Shown: positions 30,806 to 39,380 of the stretch, in pieces | Position numbering within the stretch: position 1 is the stretch's first letter | Layout: each line of letters opens with the position of its first letter | DNA from: an uncultured Eubacteriales bacterium | GTDB taxonomy: Bacteria > Bacillota > Clostridia > Oscillospirales > Butyricicoccaceae | DNA length: 44,664 nt | Direction of reading: 5' to 3' | NCBI GenBank assembly: GCA_910585875.1 | Contig: CAJUIK010000008.1 | Location: 1-44,664 of the forward strand | The notes under the pieces: generated by a model | The model's database searches: none | Seen by the model: the letters and a program-made list of their open reading frames with translations, nothing else | What the model was told of the DNA's origin: nothing | Made by a program: the position numbers and the translations under genes

Positions 30806-32653
30806 ATGTCTAAAATTATTGGTATTGATTTGGGCACCACCAATTCCTGCGTGGCTGTCATCGAGGGCGGCGAGCCCAACGTCATCCCCAACGCGGAGGG
30901 CGCCAGAACCACCCCCTCTGTGGTCGCTTTTTCCAAAACCGGCGAGCGGATGGTGGGCCAGGTGGCCAAGCGCCAGGCCGTCACCAACCCAGACCGCACC
31001 ATCATCTCCATCAAGCGGGAAATGGGCAGCAGCCATAAAGTGGGCATTGACGGCAAGGACTATTCCCCTCAGGAGATTTCCGCCATGGTGCTGCAAAAGC
31101 TGAAGGCCGACGCGGAAGGATATCTGGGATCCCCTGTTTCCCAAGCGGTCATCACGGTTCCCGCCTATTTTACCGACAGCCAGCGTCAGGCCACCAAGGA
31201 CGCCGGCAAAATCGCCGGTTTGGAAGTGCTGCGCATCATCAACGAGCCCACTGCCGCAGCCCTGGCCTATGGCGTGGATAAAGAAGAAGAGCAAAAGGTG
31301 ATGGTTTATGACTTGGGCGGCGGCACGTTCGACGTGTCTGTGCTGAGCATCGACGACGGCACTGTGCAGGTGCTGGCCACCGCCGGCAACAACCGGCTGG
31401 GCGGCGACGATTTCGACCAGCGGGTCATCGATTGGATTGTGGCCGAATTCAAAAAGGAGCAGGGCGTGGATCTTTCCGGCGACCGCATGGCCATGCAGCG
31501 GCTGAAGGAAGCGGCGGAAAAGGCCAAGATCGAGCTTTCCGGTATGCTCAACGCCAATATCAACCTGCCCTATATCACCGCCGACGCCACTGGGTCCAAA
31601 CATCTGGATATGACTCTGTCCCGGGCCAAGTTCAACGAGCTGACCGCCGACCTGGTGGAAGCCACCATGGGCCCCGTGCGCCAGGCCATGGGCGACGCCG
31701 GCCTCTCCGCCAGCGACCTGTCCAAGGTGCTGCTGGTGGGCGGATCCTCCCGGATTCCCGCCGTTCAGGAGGCGGTGAAGAAAATCACCGGCAAAGACCC
31801 CTTCAAGGGCATCAACCCGGACGAATGCGTGGCCATGGGCGCCGCTATCCAGGCCGGCGTGCTGGGCGGAGAAGTCAAGGATCTGCTGCTGCTGGACGTA
31901 ACCCCCCTGTCTCTGGGCATCGAGACGCTGGGCGGCGTGTGCACCAAGATCATCGAGCGCAACACCGCCATCCCCATCACCAAAAAGCAGGTCTTTTCCA
32001 CTGCGGCCGACGGCCAGACCAGCGTGGAGGTCCACGTCATCCAGGGCGAGCGGGAAATGGCGGCGGACAACAAGACCTTGGGCCGCTTCCATTTGGACGG
32101 CATCCCCGCCGCTCCCCGGGGCGTGCCTCAGATCGAGGTGACCTTCGATATCGACGCCAACGGCATCGTCAATGTTTCCGCCAAAGACTTGGGCACCGGC
32201 AAAGAGCAGAAAATCACCATCACTGCCTCGGCCAACCTGTCTAAAGAGGATATCGACAAGGCTGTCAAAGAGGCGGAGCAGTTTGCCGAGCAGGATAAAA
32301 AGCGCCACGAGGAAATCGACGCCCGGAACAACGCGGAAAACCTGGTTTATTCCACTGAGAAGAGCTTGGGCGAGCTGGGCGACAAGGTGACGGAAGAGGA
32401 AAAAAAACCCGTGACCGAGCAGCTGGAAAAGGTGAAAGAGGCGCTGAAGGGCGACAACATCGAGACCATCAAAGCCGAAGCCGAAGAGCTGACCAAGCGG
32501 TTTTATGCCATCGCCGAAAAGCTGTATCAGGACGCCGCGCCCCAAGGCGAGGGCGCGCCGGAGCAGGGGGAGCAGGCCGGCCCCGGGCCGGAGGGCGAGG
32601 TCTACGACGCGGACTACAAAGTGGTAGACGAGGACGACAAGCAGAACAACTAA
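30806..32653 (+). CDS. dnaK: Chaperone DnaK (Hsp70)
   Basis: 615 residues, full length for Gram-positive DnaK. The ATPase domain has GIDLGTTNSCVAV at 5-17, VMVYDLGGGTFDVS and VGGSSRIPAVQEAV. It has the shorter Firmicutes nucleotide-binding domain, without the extra segment of Gram-negative DnaK. The linker DVTPLSLGIET leads into the substrate-binding domain and a helical lid. The tail is acidic (YKVVDEDD). AGGAGG precedes the ATG. It works with GrpE and DnaJ encoded alongside. Confidence 0.98.
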   Translation: MSKIIGIDLGTTNSCVAVIEGGEPNVIPNAEGARTTPSVVAFSKTGERMVGQVAKRQAVTNPDRTIISIKREMGSSHKVGIDGKDYSPQEISAMVLQKLKADAEGYLGSPVSQAVITVPAYFTDSQRQATKDAGKIAGLEVLRIINEPTAAALAYGVDKEEEQKVMVYDLGGGTFDVSVLSIDDGTVQVLATAGNNRLGGDDFDQRVIDWIVAEFKKEQGVDLSGDRMAMQRLKEAAEKAKIELSGMLNANINLPYITADATGSKHLDMTLSRAKFNELTADLVEATMGPVRQAMGDAGLSASDLSKVLLVGGSSRIPAVQEAVKKITGKDPFKGINPDECVAMGAAIQAGVLGGEVKDLLLLDVTPLSLGIETLGGVCTKIIERNTAIPITKKQVFSTAADGQTSVEVHVIQGEREMAADNKTLGRFHLDGIPAAPRGVPQIEVTFDIDANGIVNVSAKDLGTGKEQKITITASANLSKEDIDKAVKEAEQFAEQDKKRHEEIDARNNAENLVYSTEKSLGELGDKVTEEEKKPVTEQLEKVKEALKGDNIETIKAEAEELTKRFYAIAEKLYQDAAPQGEGAPEQGEQAGPGPEGEVYDADYKVVDEDDKQNN

Positions 32654-32730
32654 ACTAACAAACTGTCAGCCAGGTCGGGCGGCCGCCGGAACCAAGGGGC
32701 CGCCTTGGCCTGCGCCAAAGGAGATTGACC

Positions 32731-33873
32731 ATGCCCGAACAGAGAAAGGATCTCTACGAAGCCCTTGGGCTGCAAAAAGGCGCTTCGGAAGAGGAGATCA
32801 AAAAAGCATACCGCAAGCTGGCCAAAAAATATCACCCGGATCTGAACCCTGGCGATAAGACCGCCGAGGAGAAGATGAAAGAGGTAAACGCCGCCTATGA
32901 AATCCTGTCGGACCCGGAGAAAAAAGCCCGGTACGACCAGTTTGGCCACGCTGGAGTGGACCCCTCCTACGGCGGAGGAGGCGGGCAATACGGCGGGTTT
33001 GAGGATTTCGATCTGGGCAGCATTTTCGACAGCTTTTTCGGCGGCGGATTCAGCGGCGGCCAGCAGGCCCGGCGCAACGGCCCCCGAAAGGGCGAAAACA
33101 TCCGGGCCGGCGTCACGCTGGCTTTTGAGGAAGCGGCTTTTGGCTGCGAAAAGCAGATTACTGTGAACCGGGTGGAAACCTGCCCGGATTGCGGCGGCAG
33201 CGGCGCCAAAGCGGGGACCTCCGCCGAAACCTGCCCGGACTGCCACGGGACCGGCCAGGTGAAAAACACCCAGCGTACGGTGTTCGGCGTGTTTTCCTCC
33301 ACAGCGCCTTGCTCCCGGTGCCGGGGGACGGGCAAGGTGATCAAGGAGCCCTGCCCTACTTGCCGAGGCGCCGGCAGCCAGCGCAAACAGCGGACGATCA
33401 CGATACAAATCCCCGCCGGCATCGACCACGGCCAGACCATCTCTGTGCGGGGCGAGGGCAACGCCGGCCAAAACGGCGGCTCCGCCGGGGATATTTTTGC
33501 GACAGTCAGCATAGCGCCCCATGAGATTTTCAAGCGCCGGGGCCAAGACGTGATGGTGGAGCTGCCGGTGACTTTTGTCCAGGCCGCTTTGGGCGCGGAG
33601 CTGGAGGCGCCCAGCATCGACGGTAAAATATCCTATAATATGCCCGAAGGCACCCAGCCGGACACGGTATTCCGCATCCGGGGCAAGGGAATCCCCAATC
33701 TGAACGGCCGAGGGCGGGGCGACCAGTTCATCAAGGTGAAAATTGAGATTCCCCGCAACCTGACCCGGGAACAGAAGGAGATTCTGCGCCAGTTTGAAGA
33801 AACCGTGGGCGACGCCCAATTCGGCGAAAAAAAGGGCTTCTTTGAAAAAATGAAAGACCTGTTCAATAAATAA
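32731..33873 (+). CDS. dnaJ: Chaperone DnaJ (Hsp40)
   Basis: 380 residues from ATG 32731 (AAAGGAG 7 bases upstream; a TTG two codons earlier is too close to that site). The J domain has the HPD motif in KYHPDLNPG. A Gly/Phe region follows (YGGGGGQYGGF), and then four CxxCxGxG zinc repeats: CPDCGGSG, CPDCHGTG, CSRCRGTG, CPTCRGAG. The C-terminal substrate domains are complete. Last gene of the HrcA operon. It lacks an obvious terminator right behind it. Confidence 0.97.
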   Translation: MPEQRKDLYEALGLQKGASEEEIKKAYRKLAKKYHPDLNPGDKTAEEKMKEVNAAYEILSDPEKKARYDQFGHAGVDPSYGGGGGQYGGFEDFDLGSIFDSFFGGGFSGGQQARRNGPRKGENIRAGVTLAFEEAAFGCEKQITVNRVETCPDCGGSGAKAGTSAETCPDCHGTGQVKNTQRTVFGVFSSTAPCSRCRGTGKVIKEPCPTCRGAGSQRKQRTITIQIPAGIDHGQTISVRGEGNAGQNGGSAGDIFATVSIAPHEIFKRRGQDVMVELPVTFVQAALGAELEAPSIDGKISYNMPEGTQPDTVFRIRGKGIPNLNGRGRGDQFIKVKIEIPRNLTREQKEILRQFEETVGDAQFGEKKGFFEKMKDLFNK

Positions 33874-33929
33874 AAACCCGGCCGGAAGCCCCGGCGGGCC
33901 CGCGGAAGATTTTGAACGCGGCGTCCGTC

Positions 33930-33992
33930 GGGGCGATTTTTGCTCCGGTTTCGCCCTCGGCAGAAGGGCTTTTGAGAGAGCGAGGGAGGAGG
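33930..33992 (+). promoter_or_regulatory. possible structured leader of the permease gene
   Basis: Two stems exclude each other. GGGGCGA (33930-33936) can pair with TCGCCCT (33951-33957), or CCCTCG (33954-33959) can pair with CGAGGG (33981-33986), which overlaps the Shine-Dalgarno run GGGAGGAGG. I do not recognise a known riboswitch class, and no promoter is clear in the 124-base gap after dnaJ. Confidence 0.3.
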
Positions 33993-33997
33993 TCCGG

Positions 33998-35134
33998 ATG
34001 AAAGAAAAATTGATTGCGTTTTTGAAGAGGGAAACGGTTTTGTGCGCCGCCTTTCTCCTGGCGGCGGTTTCCATGTTTTTTGTCCCTCCAGACGGCCGAT
34101 ATGCGTCCTATGTGGATTTTCGGACGCTGGCCATTTTATTTTGCCTGATGGGGGTTATGGCCGGGCTGCAAAAAACCGGGGTTTTCCAGCGCGTGGCCCA
34201 GATCCTGTTGAGCAAGGTGAAAAATGCGCGGCAGCTGGCGCTGATCCTTGTGCTGCTCTGCTTTTTCTCCAGTATGCTGGCCACCAACGACGTGGCCCTC
34301 ATGACCTTTGTGCCCTTTGCCTTTGTCGCGCTGGATATGGTCGGCCCCCAAGCAAAAAAGCGGCTGCTGGTTCCCATCGTCGTTTTGCAGACTGTGGCCG
34401 CCAACCTGGGCAGTATGCTGACGCCTGTCGGCAACCCCCAAAATCTCTATTTGTATGGCAAAGCCGGGTTGTCTCTGACCGCTTTCCTCCGATTGACGCT
34501 GCCCTATACGCTCGTTTCCCTATTGGCTGTCGTCGTTTGGACTCTCTTTGCCCTCCCGGGGCGCCAGGAAACCGTTGAACTCTCCTTTTCCGAAAGGGAG
34601 GCTCTGGCGGGGCAGGCCCTTCCCTTGGCCGCCTATGGCGTCCTCTTTGCCTTCAATCTGCTGTCGGTGGCCAGAGCGGTTCCTTACGGCTTGGCTTTGG
34701 GCGTTACTGCGGCGGGGTTTCTGCTGCTCGATCGAAGCGTTTTCCGCCGGGTGGATTACAGCCTGCTGCTGACCTTTGTGGGCTTTTTTATTTTTATCGG
34801 CAATCTGGGGCGGCTTCCGGCCTTTTCCCATCTATTGCAGCGCATTGTCTCTGGCAACGAGATCCTGGCGGGCGCAGCCGTCAGCCAGGTCGTCAGCAAC
34901 GTGCCGGCGGCTCTGCTGCTGTCGGGTTTTACCGAAAATCTCCCCGCCCTGATCATAGGCGTCAACCTGGGCGGGCTGGGGACGCTGATCGCCTCCATGG
35001 CCAGTCTCATTTCCTATAAACTGGTCGCCCGGGAGGACGGAGCGATCAAAGGGGCGTATTTCCGGTATTTTACGGCAGTCAATCTCTGCTTTTTGGCGAT
35101 CCTTCTGCTGTTCGCTTTTTTTTGGAGGGCGTGA
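33998..35134 (+). CDS. ArsB/NhaD-type (anion or Na+/H+) membrane permease
   Basis: 378 residues with about ten hydrophobic segments throughout. Features shared by the ion transporter superfamily are visible: FRTLAILFCLMGVMAGLQKTG near the start, LATNDVALMTFVPF, ANLGSMLTPVGNPQNLYLY (first re-entrant loop) and SQVVSNVPAALLLSG in the second half (second repeat). Relatives move arsenite, di- or tricarboxylates or Na+/H+; the sequence does not decide. No arsenic resistance genes are nearby. AGGAGG lies 4-5 bases before the ATG. Confidence 0.85.
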   Translation: MKEKLIAFLKRETVLCAAFLLAAVSMFFVPPDGRYASYVDFRTLAILFCLMGVMAGLQKTGVFQRVAQILLSKVKNARQLALILVLLCFFSSMLATNDVALMTFVPFAFVALDMVGPQAKKRLLVPIVVLQTVAANLGSMLTPVGNPQNLYLYGKAGLSLTAFLRLTLPYTLVSLLAVVVWTLFALPGRQETVELSFSEREALAGQALPLAAYGVLFAFNLLSVARAVPYGLALGVTAAGFLLLDRSVFRRVDYSLLLTFVGFFIFIGNLGRLPAFSHLLQRIVSGNEILAGAAVSQVVSNVPAALLLSGFTENLPALIIGVNLGGLGTLIASMASLISYKLVAREDGAIKGAYFRYFTAVNLCFLAILLLFAFFWRA

Positions 35135-35166
35135 AGCGATTTCCCGAGCCCCGGGCCGCAACCCCC

Positions 35167-35195
35167 TTGACAAAATGGGAAAAAAATATTATGAT
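35167..35195 (+). promoter_or_regulatory. promoter of the M23 peptidase gene
   Basis: TTGACA (35167-35172), 17-base spacer, TATGAT (35190-35195), about 80 bases before the start codon. Confidence 0.8.
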
Positions 35196-35274
35196 AGGGT
35201 CTGTTACCAAATTGTAATCAAAAAACATGAATTTGTAATTTTTCGGTAAAGGACGGAAAAAGGAGGCTGGGGCC

Positions 35275-36903
35275 GTGGGCGAAAAGAGACAAAGCTGGCG
35301 CGGGGCGCGCCGCCAGATTATGTGGCGGGTGCGCTGGCGCCGGGCCCTGAATATCGGCGCCAATCTGCCCGTCCGGGAAGACCGGCGGCTGGGCCGGAAA
35401 GCCCTGGGCAAGGGCCGGGATCTGCTGCGTTGCCTGTGGAATCTGGTTTGCATGGCCTGCATGACGCTGGGCGAGGGGATTCGGAAAGCCTTTGGACGGC
35501 CGGCGGCCAAAGCGGCCGCTTGGTGCGAAGAGCTCTATCAGGCAGTCGAAGCGCGCCGGGCAGAATATCTGCTGGGAGACCGGCGGAGGCAAAAAAGCCG
35601 AGGGCCCGCCTGCGCCTTGTTGGCCGCGGTTACCATCAGCTTGATTTCCGCCAGCTATTTCAGCATCGGCGTGGAGGTGCTGCTGGACGGCGAATCTCTG
35701 GGATATGTGGAATCTGCTCGGCAGATGGAGGAAATCGTGGCTCGGGTGGAAGAGCGGACCAGCGGCTATTTGGGGCGGCCCTATAGCCTGCCGGCGGATA
35801 TCTCCTATTCCATAGGCTATGTGCAGAGGGACAATATGCTGGATCCTGCCGCTGCGGAAGAAGCGCTGTTCGCCCAGGTGGGCGAAGTGTCCAGCCAATA
35901 TATCATCTCGGTAGACGGCCAGCCTGTCGGCGCAAACCCCAGCAAAACCGCGCTGGAACTGCTCAAGCAGCGGCTGCTCAGCGCCCAGGTGGGAGCGGAT
36001 GAAAACGCCCGGGCGGAGTTTGTGCAGGATGTAACCATTGAACAGGCCAACGTGCCCGACAGTTACGCCAGCTCCATCACGGAGATTGAGCAGGCCCTTT
36101 CCGGCGAGCGGGCGGCTATGCAGGTCTACGCCGTGCAGCAGGGGGACACTCTGAGCCAGATCGCCGAGCGCAACGGCATGACCCTTCAACAGGTTCAGGG
36201 CCTGAATCCCCAGATCGACCCCGACCGTATTCACATTGGAGAACAAATCACGCTGGCGGGCAGCAAGCCCATGCTTTCGGTGAAAAAGACCACAGTGTTG
36301 GAGTATACCCAGCCCATCGCCTATGAAACCGAAGTGCAGTACAGCGACGAGATGTATAAAAACCAAAGCAAGATTATCACGGAGGGCCGGAACGGACAGG
36401 CCAGCGTGGTGGCCAACGTAGTCAGTATCGACGGCGTGGAGCAGGAGCGGGTGATCCAAAGCTGGGACGTAGTTCAGCAGCCCCAGAGCGAAGTCAAGCT
36501 GGTGGGCTCCAAGGAGCTGCCGGCCAAAGCGGCCAAAGGGTATTTCATCCAGCCGTTCCGGGGTATTCTGACCTCTCGGTACGGCGCCCGCAGCCGGGGT
36601 TATCACACCGGCGTGGACTGGGCCGGCGCCAAGGGCAGCCCGGTGGTGGCGGCGGACGGCGGCACGGTGATCCAGGCTGGCTGGAACGGCGGCTATGGCT
36701 ATAGCGTGACCATCGACCACGGAAACGGTTTGACCACCCTCTATGCCCACAACAGCTCCTTGCTGGTGAAGGCAGGGCAGAAAGTGGCCCAAGGCGAGCA
36801 AATCGCCAAGCTGGGCAGCACCGGCAACAGCACAGGCCCCCACTGCCATTGGGAAGTGCGAGTCAACGGCAAGGCCGTCAACCCCATGGGATACTTAAGA
36901 TAA
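35275..36903 (+). CDS. Membrane-anchored M23 cell-wall peptidase with LysM and G5 domains
   Basis: 542 residues from GTG 35275, with AAAAAGGAGG 8 bases upstream. The first ~110 residues are strongly basic (many Arg/Lys) and probably cytoplasmic. One membrane segment follows at about 111-128 (ACALLAAVTISLISASYF). Outside are a helical region, a LysM domain at about 282-327 (YAVQQGDTLSQIAERNG), a G5 domain at about 333-410 and a C-terminal M23 domain. The M23 zinc ligands are visible in YHTGVDWAGAKG (His, Asp) and HCHWEVRVNG. It probably cuts peptidoglycan cross-bridges, held at the wall by LysM. Own promoter and terminator. Confidence 0.93.
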   Translation: MGEKRQSWRGARRQIMWRVRWRRALNIGANLPVREDRRLGRKALGKGRDLLRCLWNLVCMACMTLGEGIRKAFGRPAAKAAAWCEELYQAVEARRAEYLLGDRRRQKSRGPACALLAAVTISLISASYFSIGVEVLLDGESLGYVESARQMEEIVARVEERTSGYLGRPYSLPADISYSIGYVQRDNMLDPAAAEEALFAQVGEVSSQYIISVDGQPVGANPSKTALELLKQRLLSAQVGADENARAEFVQDVTIEQANVPDSYASSITEIEQALSGERAAMQVYAVQQGDTLSQIAERNGMTLQQVQGLNPQIDPDRIHIGEQITLAGSKPMLSVKKTTVLEYTQPIAYETEVQYSDEMYKNQSKIITEGRNGQASVVANVVSIDGVEQERVIQSWDVVQQPQSEVKLVGSKELPAKAAKGYFIQPFRGILTSRYGARSRGYHTGVDWAGAKGSPVVAADGGTVIQAGWNGGYGYSVTIDHGNGLTTLYAHNSSLLVKAGQKVAQGEQIAKLGSTGNSTGPHCHWEVRVNGKAVNPMGYLR

Positions 36904-36914
36904 AATCGGCATGA

Positions 36915-36950
36915 GCCGTCAGAAACGATTTGCTTTCTGGCGGCTTTTTT
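36915..36950 (+). terminator. terminator after the M23 peptidase gene
   Basis: GCCGTCAGAAA / TTTCTGGCGGC stem followed by T6. Confidence 0.88.
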
Positions 36951-37057
36951 GCGGGGATACGGCTGTCCACCGATTTTCCCAAGGGTTGGTCTTTGCGGCC
37001 GGGATAAAAGCGATAGCAGGGGTGGGAAACAGGGGGTTCCAAGGAGAGGGGCAAGAC

Positions 37058-38275
37058 ATGAAAAAAAGGATATATTGGGTGCTGTGGCGCGCCGGGCTGG
37101 CCGGGATATTGGCCGGCGGGGCGCTTCTATTCTTCAGCCGGCCGGCGGCGCCGGCCCAGCAGAAGCCAGAGACGCCGGAACAGATTCAGCCGAATCCATC
37201 GAAGCAATCGGAATCAGAACCGCCGCCGGCGGAACCTTCTGAAGCGGGGCCGGCGGGGATTTTCGGGCAATACCAAGCCCGGGCGCAGCGGCTGCTGGAT
37301 CAAATGACGCCGGAGCAGAAAATCGGCCAGGTCTTTTTGGTTCGCTGCCCGGAAAAGGGGCAGTTGGAGGAGGTCCAGGCCCTGTATCCCGGCGGCCTGC
37401 TGCTCTTTGGCCGGGATTTCAAGGGGAAAAGCGGGGAACAGGTCCGGCAGCAGATTCAAAGCTATCAGGCCCAGGCTTCAATCCCGCTGCTTATTGGCGT
37501 GGATGAGGAAGGGGGAACCGTGTGCCGGGTCAGCGGCGTCCCGGAGCTGCGGGCGGAGCGCTTTCCTTCGCCCCAGCAGCTGTATCAGGCCGGAGGCCTG
37601 GAGGCTGTCCGAGCCGACGCGGCAGAAAAAAGCCGGCTGCTGCTGTCCCTGGGGATCAATTTGAACCTGGCGCCGGTGGCGGATGTGTCCCAAGACCCCC
37701 GGCATTTCATCTATCCGCGAACCCTGGGCCAGGACGCCGAGCACACCGCCCAATATGTGGAGGCGGTGGTCGAGACCGCCCAACGGGAGGGCGTCGGCGC
37801 CGTGATGAAGCATTTCCCTGGTTACGGCGGCAATGCGGATACCCACGCCGGCGCGGCTTGGGACAGCCGGAGCCTGGCCCAGCTGGAGGCGGCGGATCTG
37901 CTGCCCTTCCAGGCGGGAATGGAAGCGGGAAGCCAGGGGATTTTGGTTTCCCACAGCATTGTGGAATGTCTGGACCCAGAGCGGCCCGCCTCCCTGTCTC
38001 CGGCGGTCTATCAATACCTGCGGGAGGAAATGGGCTTCTCCGGCGCGGCTCTCACCGACGATCTGGCCATGGGCGCCGTGGGCGGTTACCAGGGCGGAGA
38101 AGCGGCGGCTCAAGCCTTGAGGGCCGGGGCAGATTTGCTGATTGTCTCAGATTTCCCGCCCGCCGTCCAGGCAGTCCGCCAAGCCATAGGCCAGGGAACA
38201 TTGGCTTGGGAGCGGGTAGATCAAGCCGCCCTGCGGGTTCTGGAATGGAAGCTGGCCCTGGGGATTTTGGACTAA
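37058..38275 (+). CDS. Glycoside hydrolase family 3 beta-N-acetylhexosaminidase
   Basis: 405 residues from ATG 37058, chosen because AAGGAG is upstream and a signal or anchor segment (about 8-27) follows. A Pro/Glu/Gln-rich linker (about 30-65) leads to the GH3 barrel. Motifs are DEEGGTVCRVSG, APVADVSQDPRHFIYPR, KHFPGYGGNADTHAG (NagZ-type KHFPG with the His-Asp acid loop) and LTDDLAMGAV with the nucleophile Asp. It should remove GlcNAc from muropeptides outside the membrane, as NagZ-like enzymes of Firmicutes do. It follows the M23 peptidase gene, so this stretch is a small cell-wall turnover group. Confidence 0.93.
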   Translation: MKKRIYWVLWRAGLAGILAGGALLFFSRPAAPAQQKPETPEQIQPNPSKQSESEPPPAEPSEAGPAGIFGQYQARAQRLLDQMTPEQKIGQVFLVRCPEKGQLEEVQALYPGGLLLFGRDFKGKSGEQVRQQIQSYQAQASIPLLIGVDEEGGTVCRVSGVPELRAERFPSPQQLYQAGGLEAVRADAAEKSRLLLSLGINLNLAPVADVSQDPRHFIYPRTLGQDAEHTAQYVEAVVETAQREGVGAVMKHFPGYGGNADTHAGAAWDSRSLAQLEAADLLPFQAGMEAGSQGILVSHSIVECLDPERPASLSPAVYQYLREEMGFSGAALTDDLAMGAVGGYQGGEAAAQALRAGADLLIVSDFPPAVQAVRQAIGQGTLAWERVDQAALRVLEWKLALGILD

Positions 38276-38290
38276 AAGGGTTTGGAATAG

Positions 38291-38322
38291 AAAAAACTCC
38301 GTCTATGCAGACGGAGTTTTTT
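38291..38322. terminator. bidirectional terminator
   Basis: AAAAAACTCCGTC / GACGGAGTTTTTT stem between the convergent GH3 and methionine sulfoxide reductase genes. Confidence 0.92.
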
Positions 38323-38337
38323 GCGCATTTGGCGGCC

Positions 38338-38838
38338 TCATCGCCCGCTCAAAGACAGCCAGTCGCAGCATTGCTCCAGAGCTTGGGCAAAGGCTTCCAA
38401 TCCCTGTTGGTCGGCCTGATCGAAGCGATTTGGCGTGGGGCTGTCGATATCCAACAGGGCGACGACTTTGCCTTGGGCGCGGAGGGGCAGCACGATTTCC
38501 GACCGGCTGTCGCCGTCGCAGGCGATGTGGCCTGGGAACGCATGGACGTCCGCCACCCGCTGAACGGCGTTCTGGGCCCAAGCGGCGCCGCAGACGCCCT
38601 TATTCCAGCCGATGCGCGCGCAGGCCGGTTTGCCCTGGAAGGGGCCTAAAATCAGCTGATCTCCCGACGTCAGGTAAAAGCCTGCCCAGTTGACCTGGGG
38701 CAGGGCATGATAGAGCAGGGCTGCGGCGTTGCTGGCCGCGGAGATGGGCGCTTCCCCTTCGGATATGCTGCGCAGTTGGGCGACCAGCAGGGGGTAGAGT
38801 TTTTCTTTTTCTGGGGGATAGAAAGATAGGTTTTCCAT
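38338..38838 (-). CDS. msrC: Free methionine-(R)-sulfoxide reductase (GAF domain)
   Basis: 166 residues from ATG 38838. It is a single GAF domain with the three cysteines of the fRMsr family: Cys73 and Cys83 in PACARIGWNKGVCG and Cys107 in HIACDGDSRSE, the same spacing as E. coli Cys84, 94 and 118. QRVADVHAFPGHIAC and SEIVLPL are near-invariant family sequence. It reduces free Met-R-sulfoxide using thioredoxin, an oxidative stress repair step. It is 15 bases after the LURP-one gene and ends the operon. Confidence 0.93.
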   Translation of the reverse strand: MENLSFYPPEKEKLYPLLVAQLRSISEGEAPISAASNAAALLYHALPQVNWAGFYLTSGDQLILGPFQGKPACARIGWNKGVCGAAWAQNAVQRVADVHAFPGHIACDGDSRSEIVLPLRAQGKVVALLDIDSPTPNRFDQADQQGLEAFAQALEQCCDWLSLSGR

Positions 38839-38853
38839 CAATTCACCGCCTTG

Positions 38854-39321
38854 TCAGTTTCGAGAACATTTTTCAGCGTCGATAGCCAGCACGATCATCA
38901 GGCAGAGCAGAGCGTCTTCCGGCCGCTCCACCTGGATTTGGTATGTATCCGTCCAGGCCAGTTCTTTGGAAGCGGTCATCACCAGCCGGCCTTGGGAGTC
39001 CGTCACCCGGTAATCCCATTCCAGCCAGTCGCCCTCTACCCGCCAGCCCTGGCAATCCAAAGTAAAGCGAGGGGAAAACAGGGAAAATTCCTTTTTCAGC
39101 TGGCCCGCATAGGTTTCGCCCACATAAAAGGCGAAGCGGGGCAGCAGAGTCAAAACCTCCTCCTGCACTCGGCCCAGATAGCGGCCTTGGCAATCGGAAA
39201 TCTCCAGCCGATGCCCCCAGGACATCTTGCCCCGAACGACGAAAACCGCCTCGCCGTCTTCGCCATAAATATCATAGCTGTCAAACCAAGAAAACACCCG
39301 CTGACGGAACAGCAGTCGCAT
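38854..39321 (-). CDS. LURP-one-related (YxjI-type) protein
   Basis: 155 residues forming a Tubby-like beta structure: MRLLFRQRVFSWFDSYDIY, FVVRGKMSWGHRLEI, GRYLGRVQEEVLTLLPRFAFY, then LVMTASKELAWTDTYQIQV and ALLCLMIVLAIDAEK. This N- to C-terminal order is typical of the LURP-one/DUF567 family, whose bacterial role is unknown. AAGGAGG lies before the ATG. A weak hairpin (39353-39373) separates it from rlmD, so it may have its own transcript as well as being read through. Confidence 0.88.
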   Translation of the reverse strand: MRLLFRQRVFSWFDSYDIYGEDGEAVFVVRGKMSWGHRLEISDCQGRYLGRVQEEVLTLLPRFAFYVGETYAGQLKKEFSLFSPRFTLDCQGWRVEGDWLEWDYRVTDSQGRLVMTASKELAWTDTYQIQVERPEDALLCLMIVLAIDAEKCSRN

Positions 39322-39352
39322 AGATCGCGCCTCCTTGAAGAATATGAGAAAT

Positions 39353-39373
39353 AACGCCGGGCCAAACGGCGTC
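39353..39373 (-). terminator. weak terminator-like hairpin after rlmD
   Basis: ACGCCG / CGGCGT stem followed on the minus strand by TATTT; probably leaky. Confidence 0.4.
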
Positions 39374-39380
39374 GTGGGAT

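Noticed and set aside
30428..32545. 705-codon open frame antisense to dnaK
   Set aside because: Long antisense frames opposite dnaK are a well-known artefact; the plus strand encodes complete DnaK in a standard operon.
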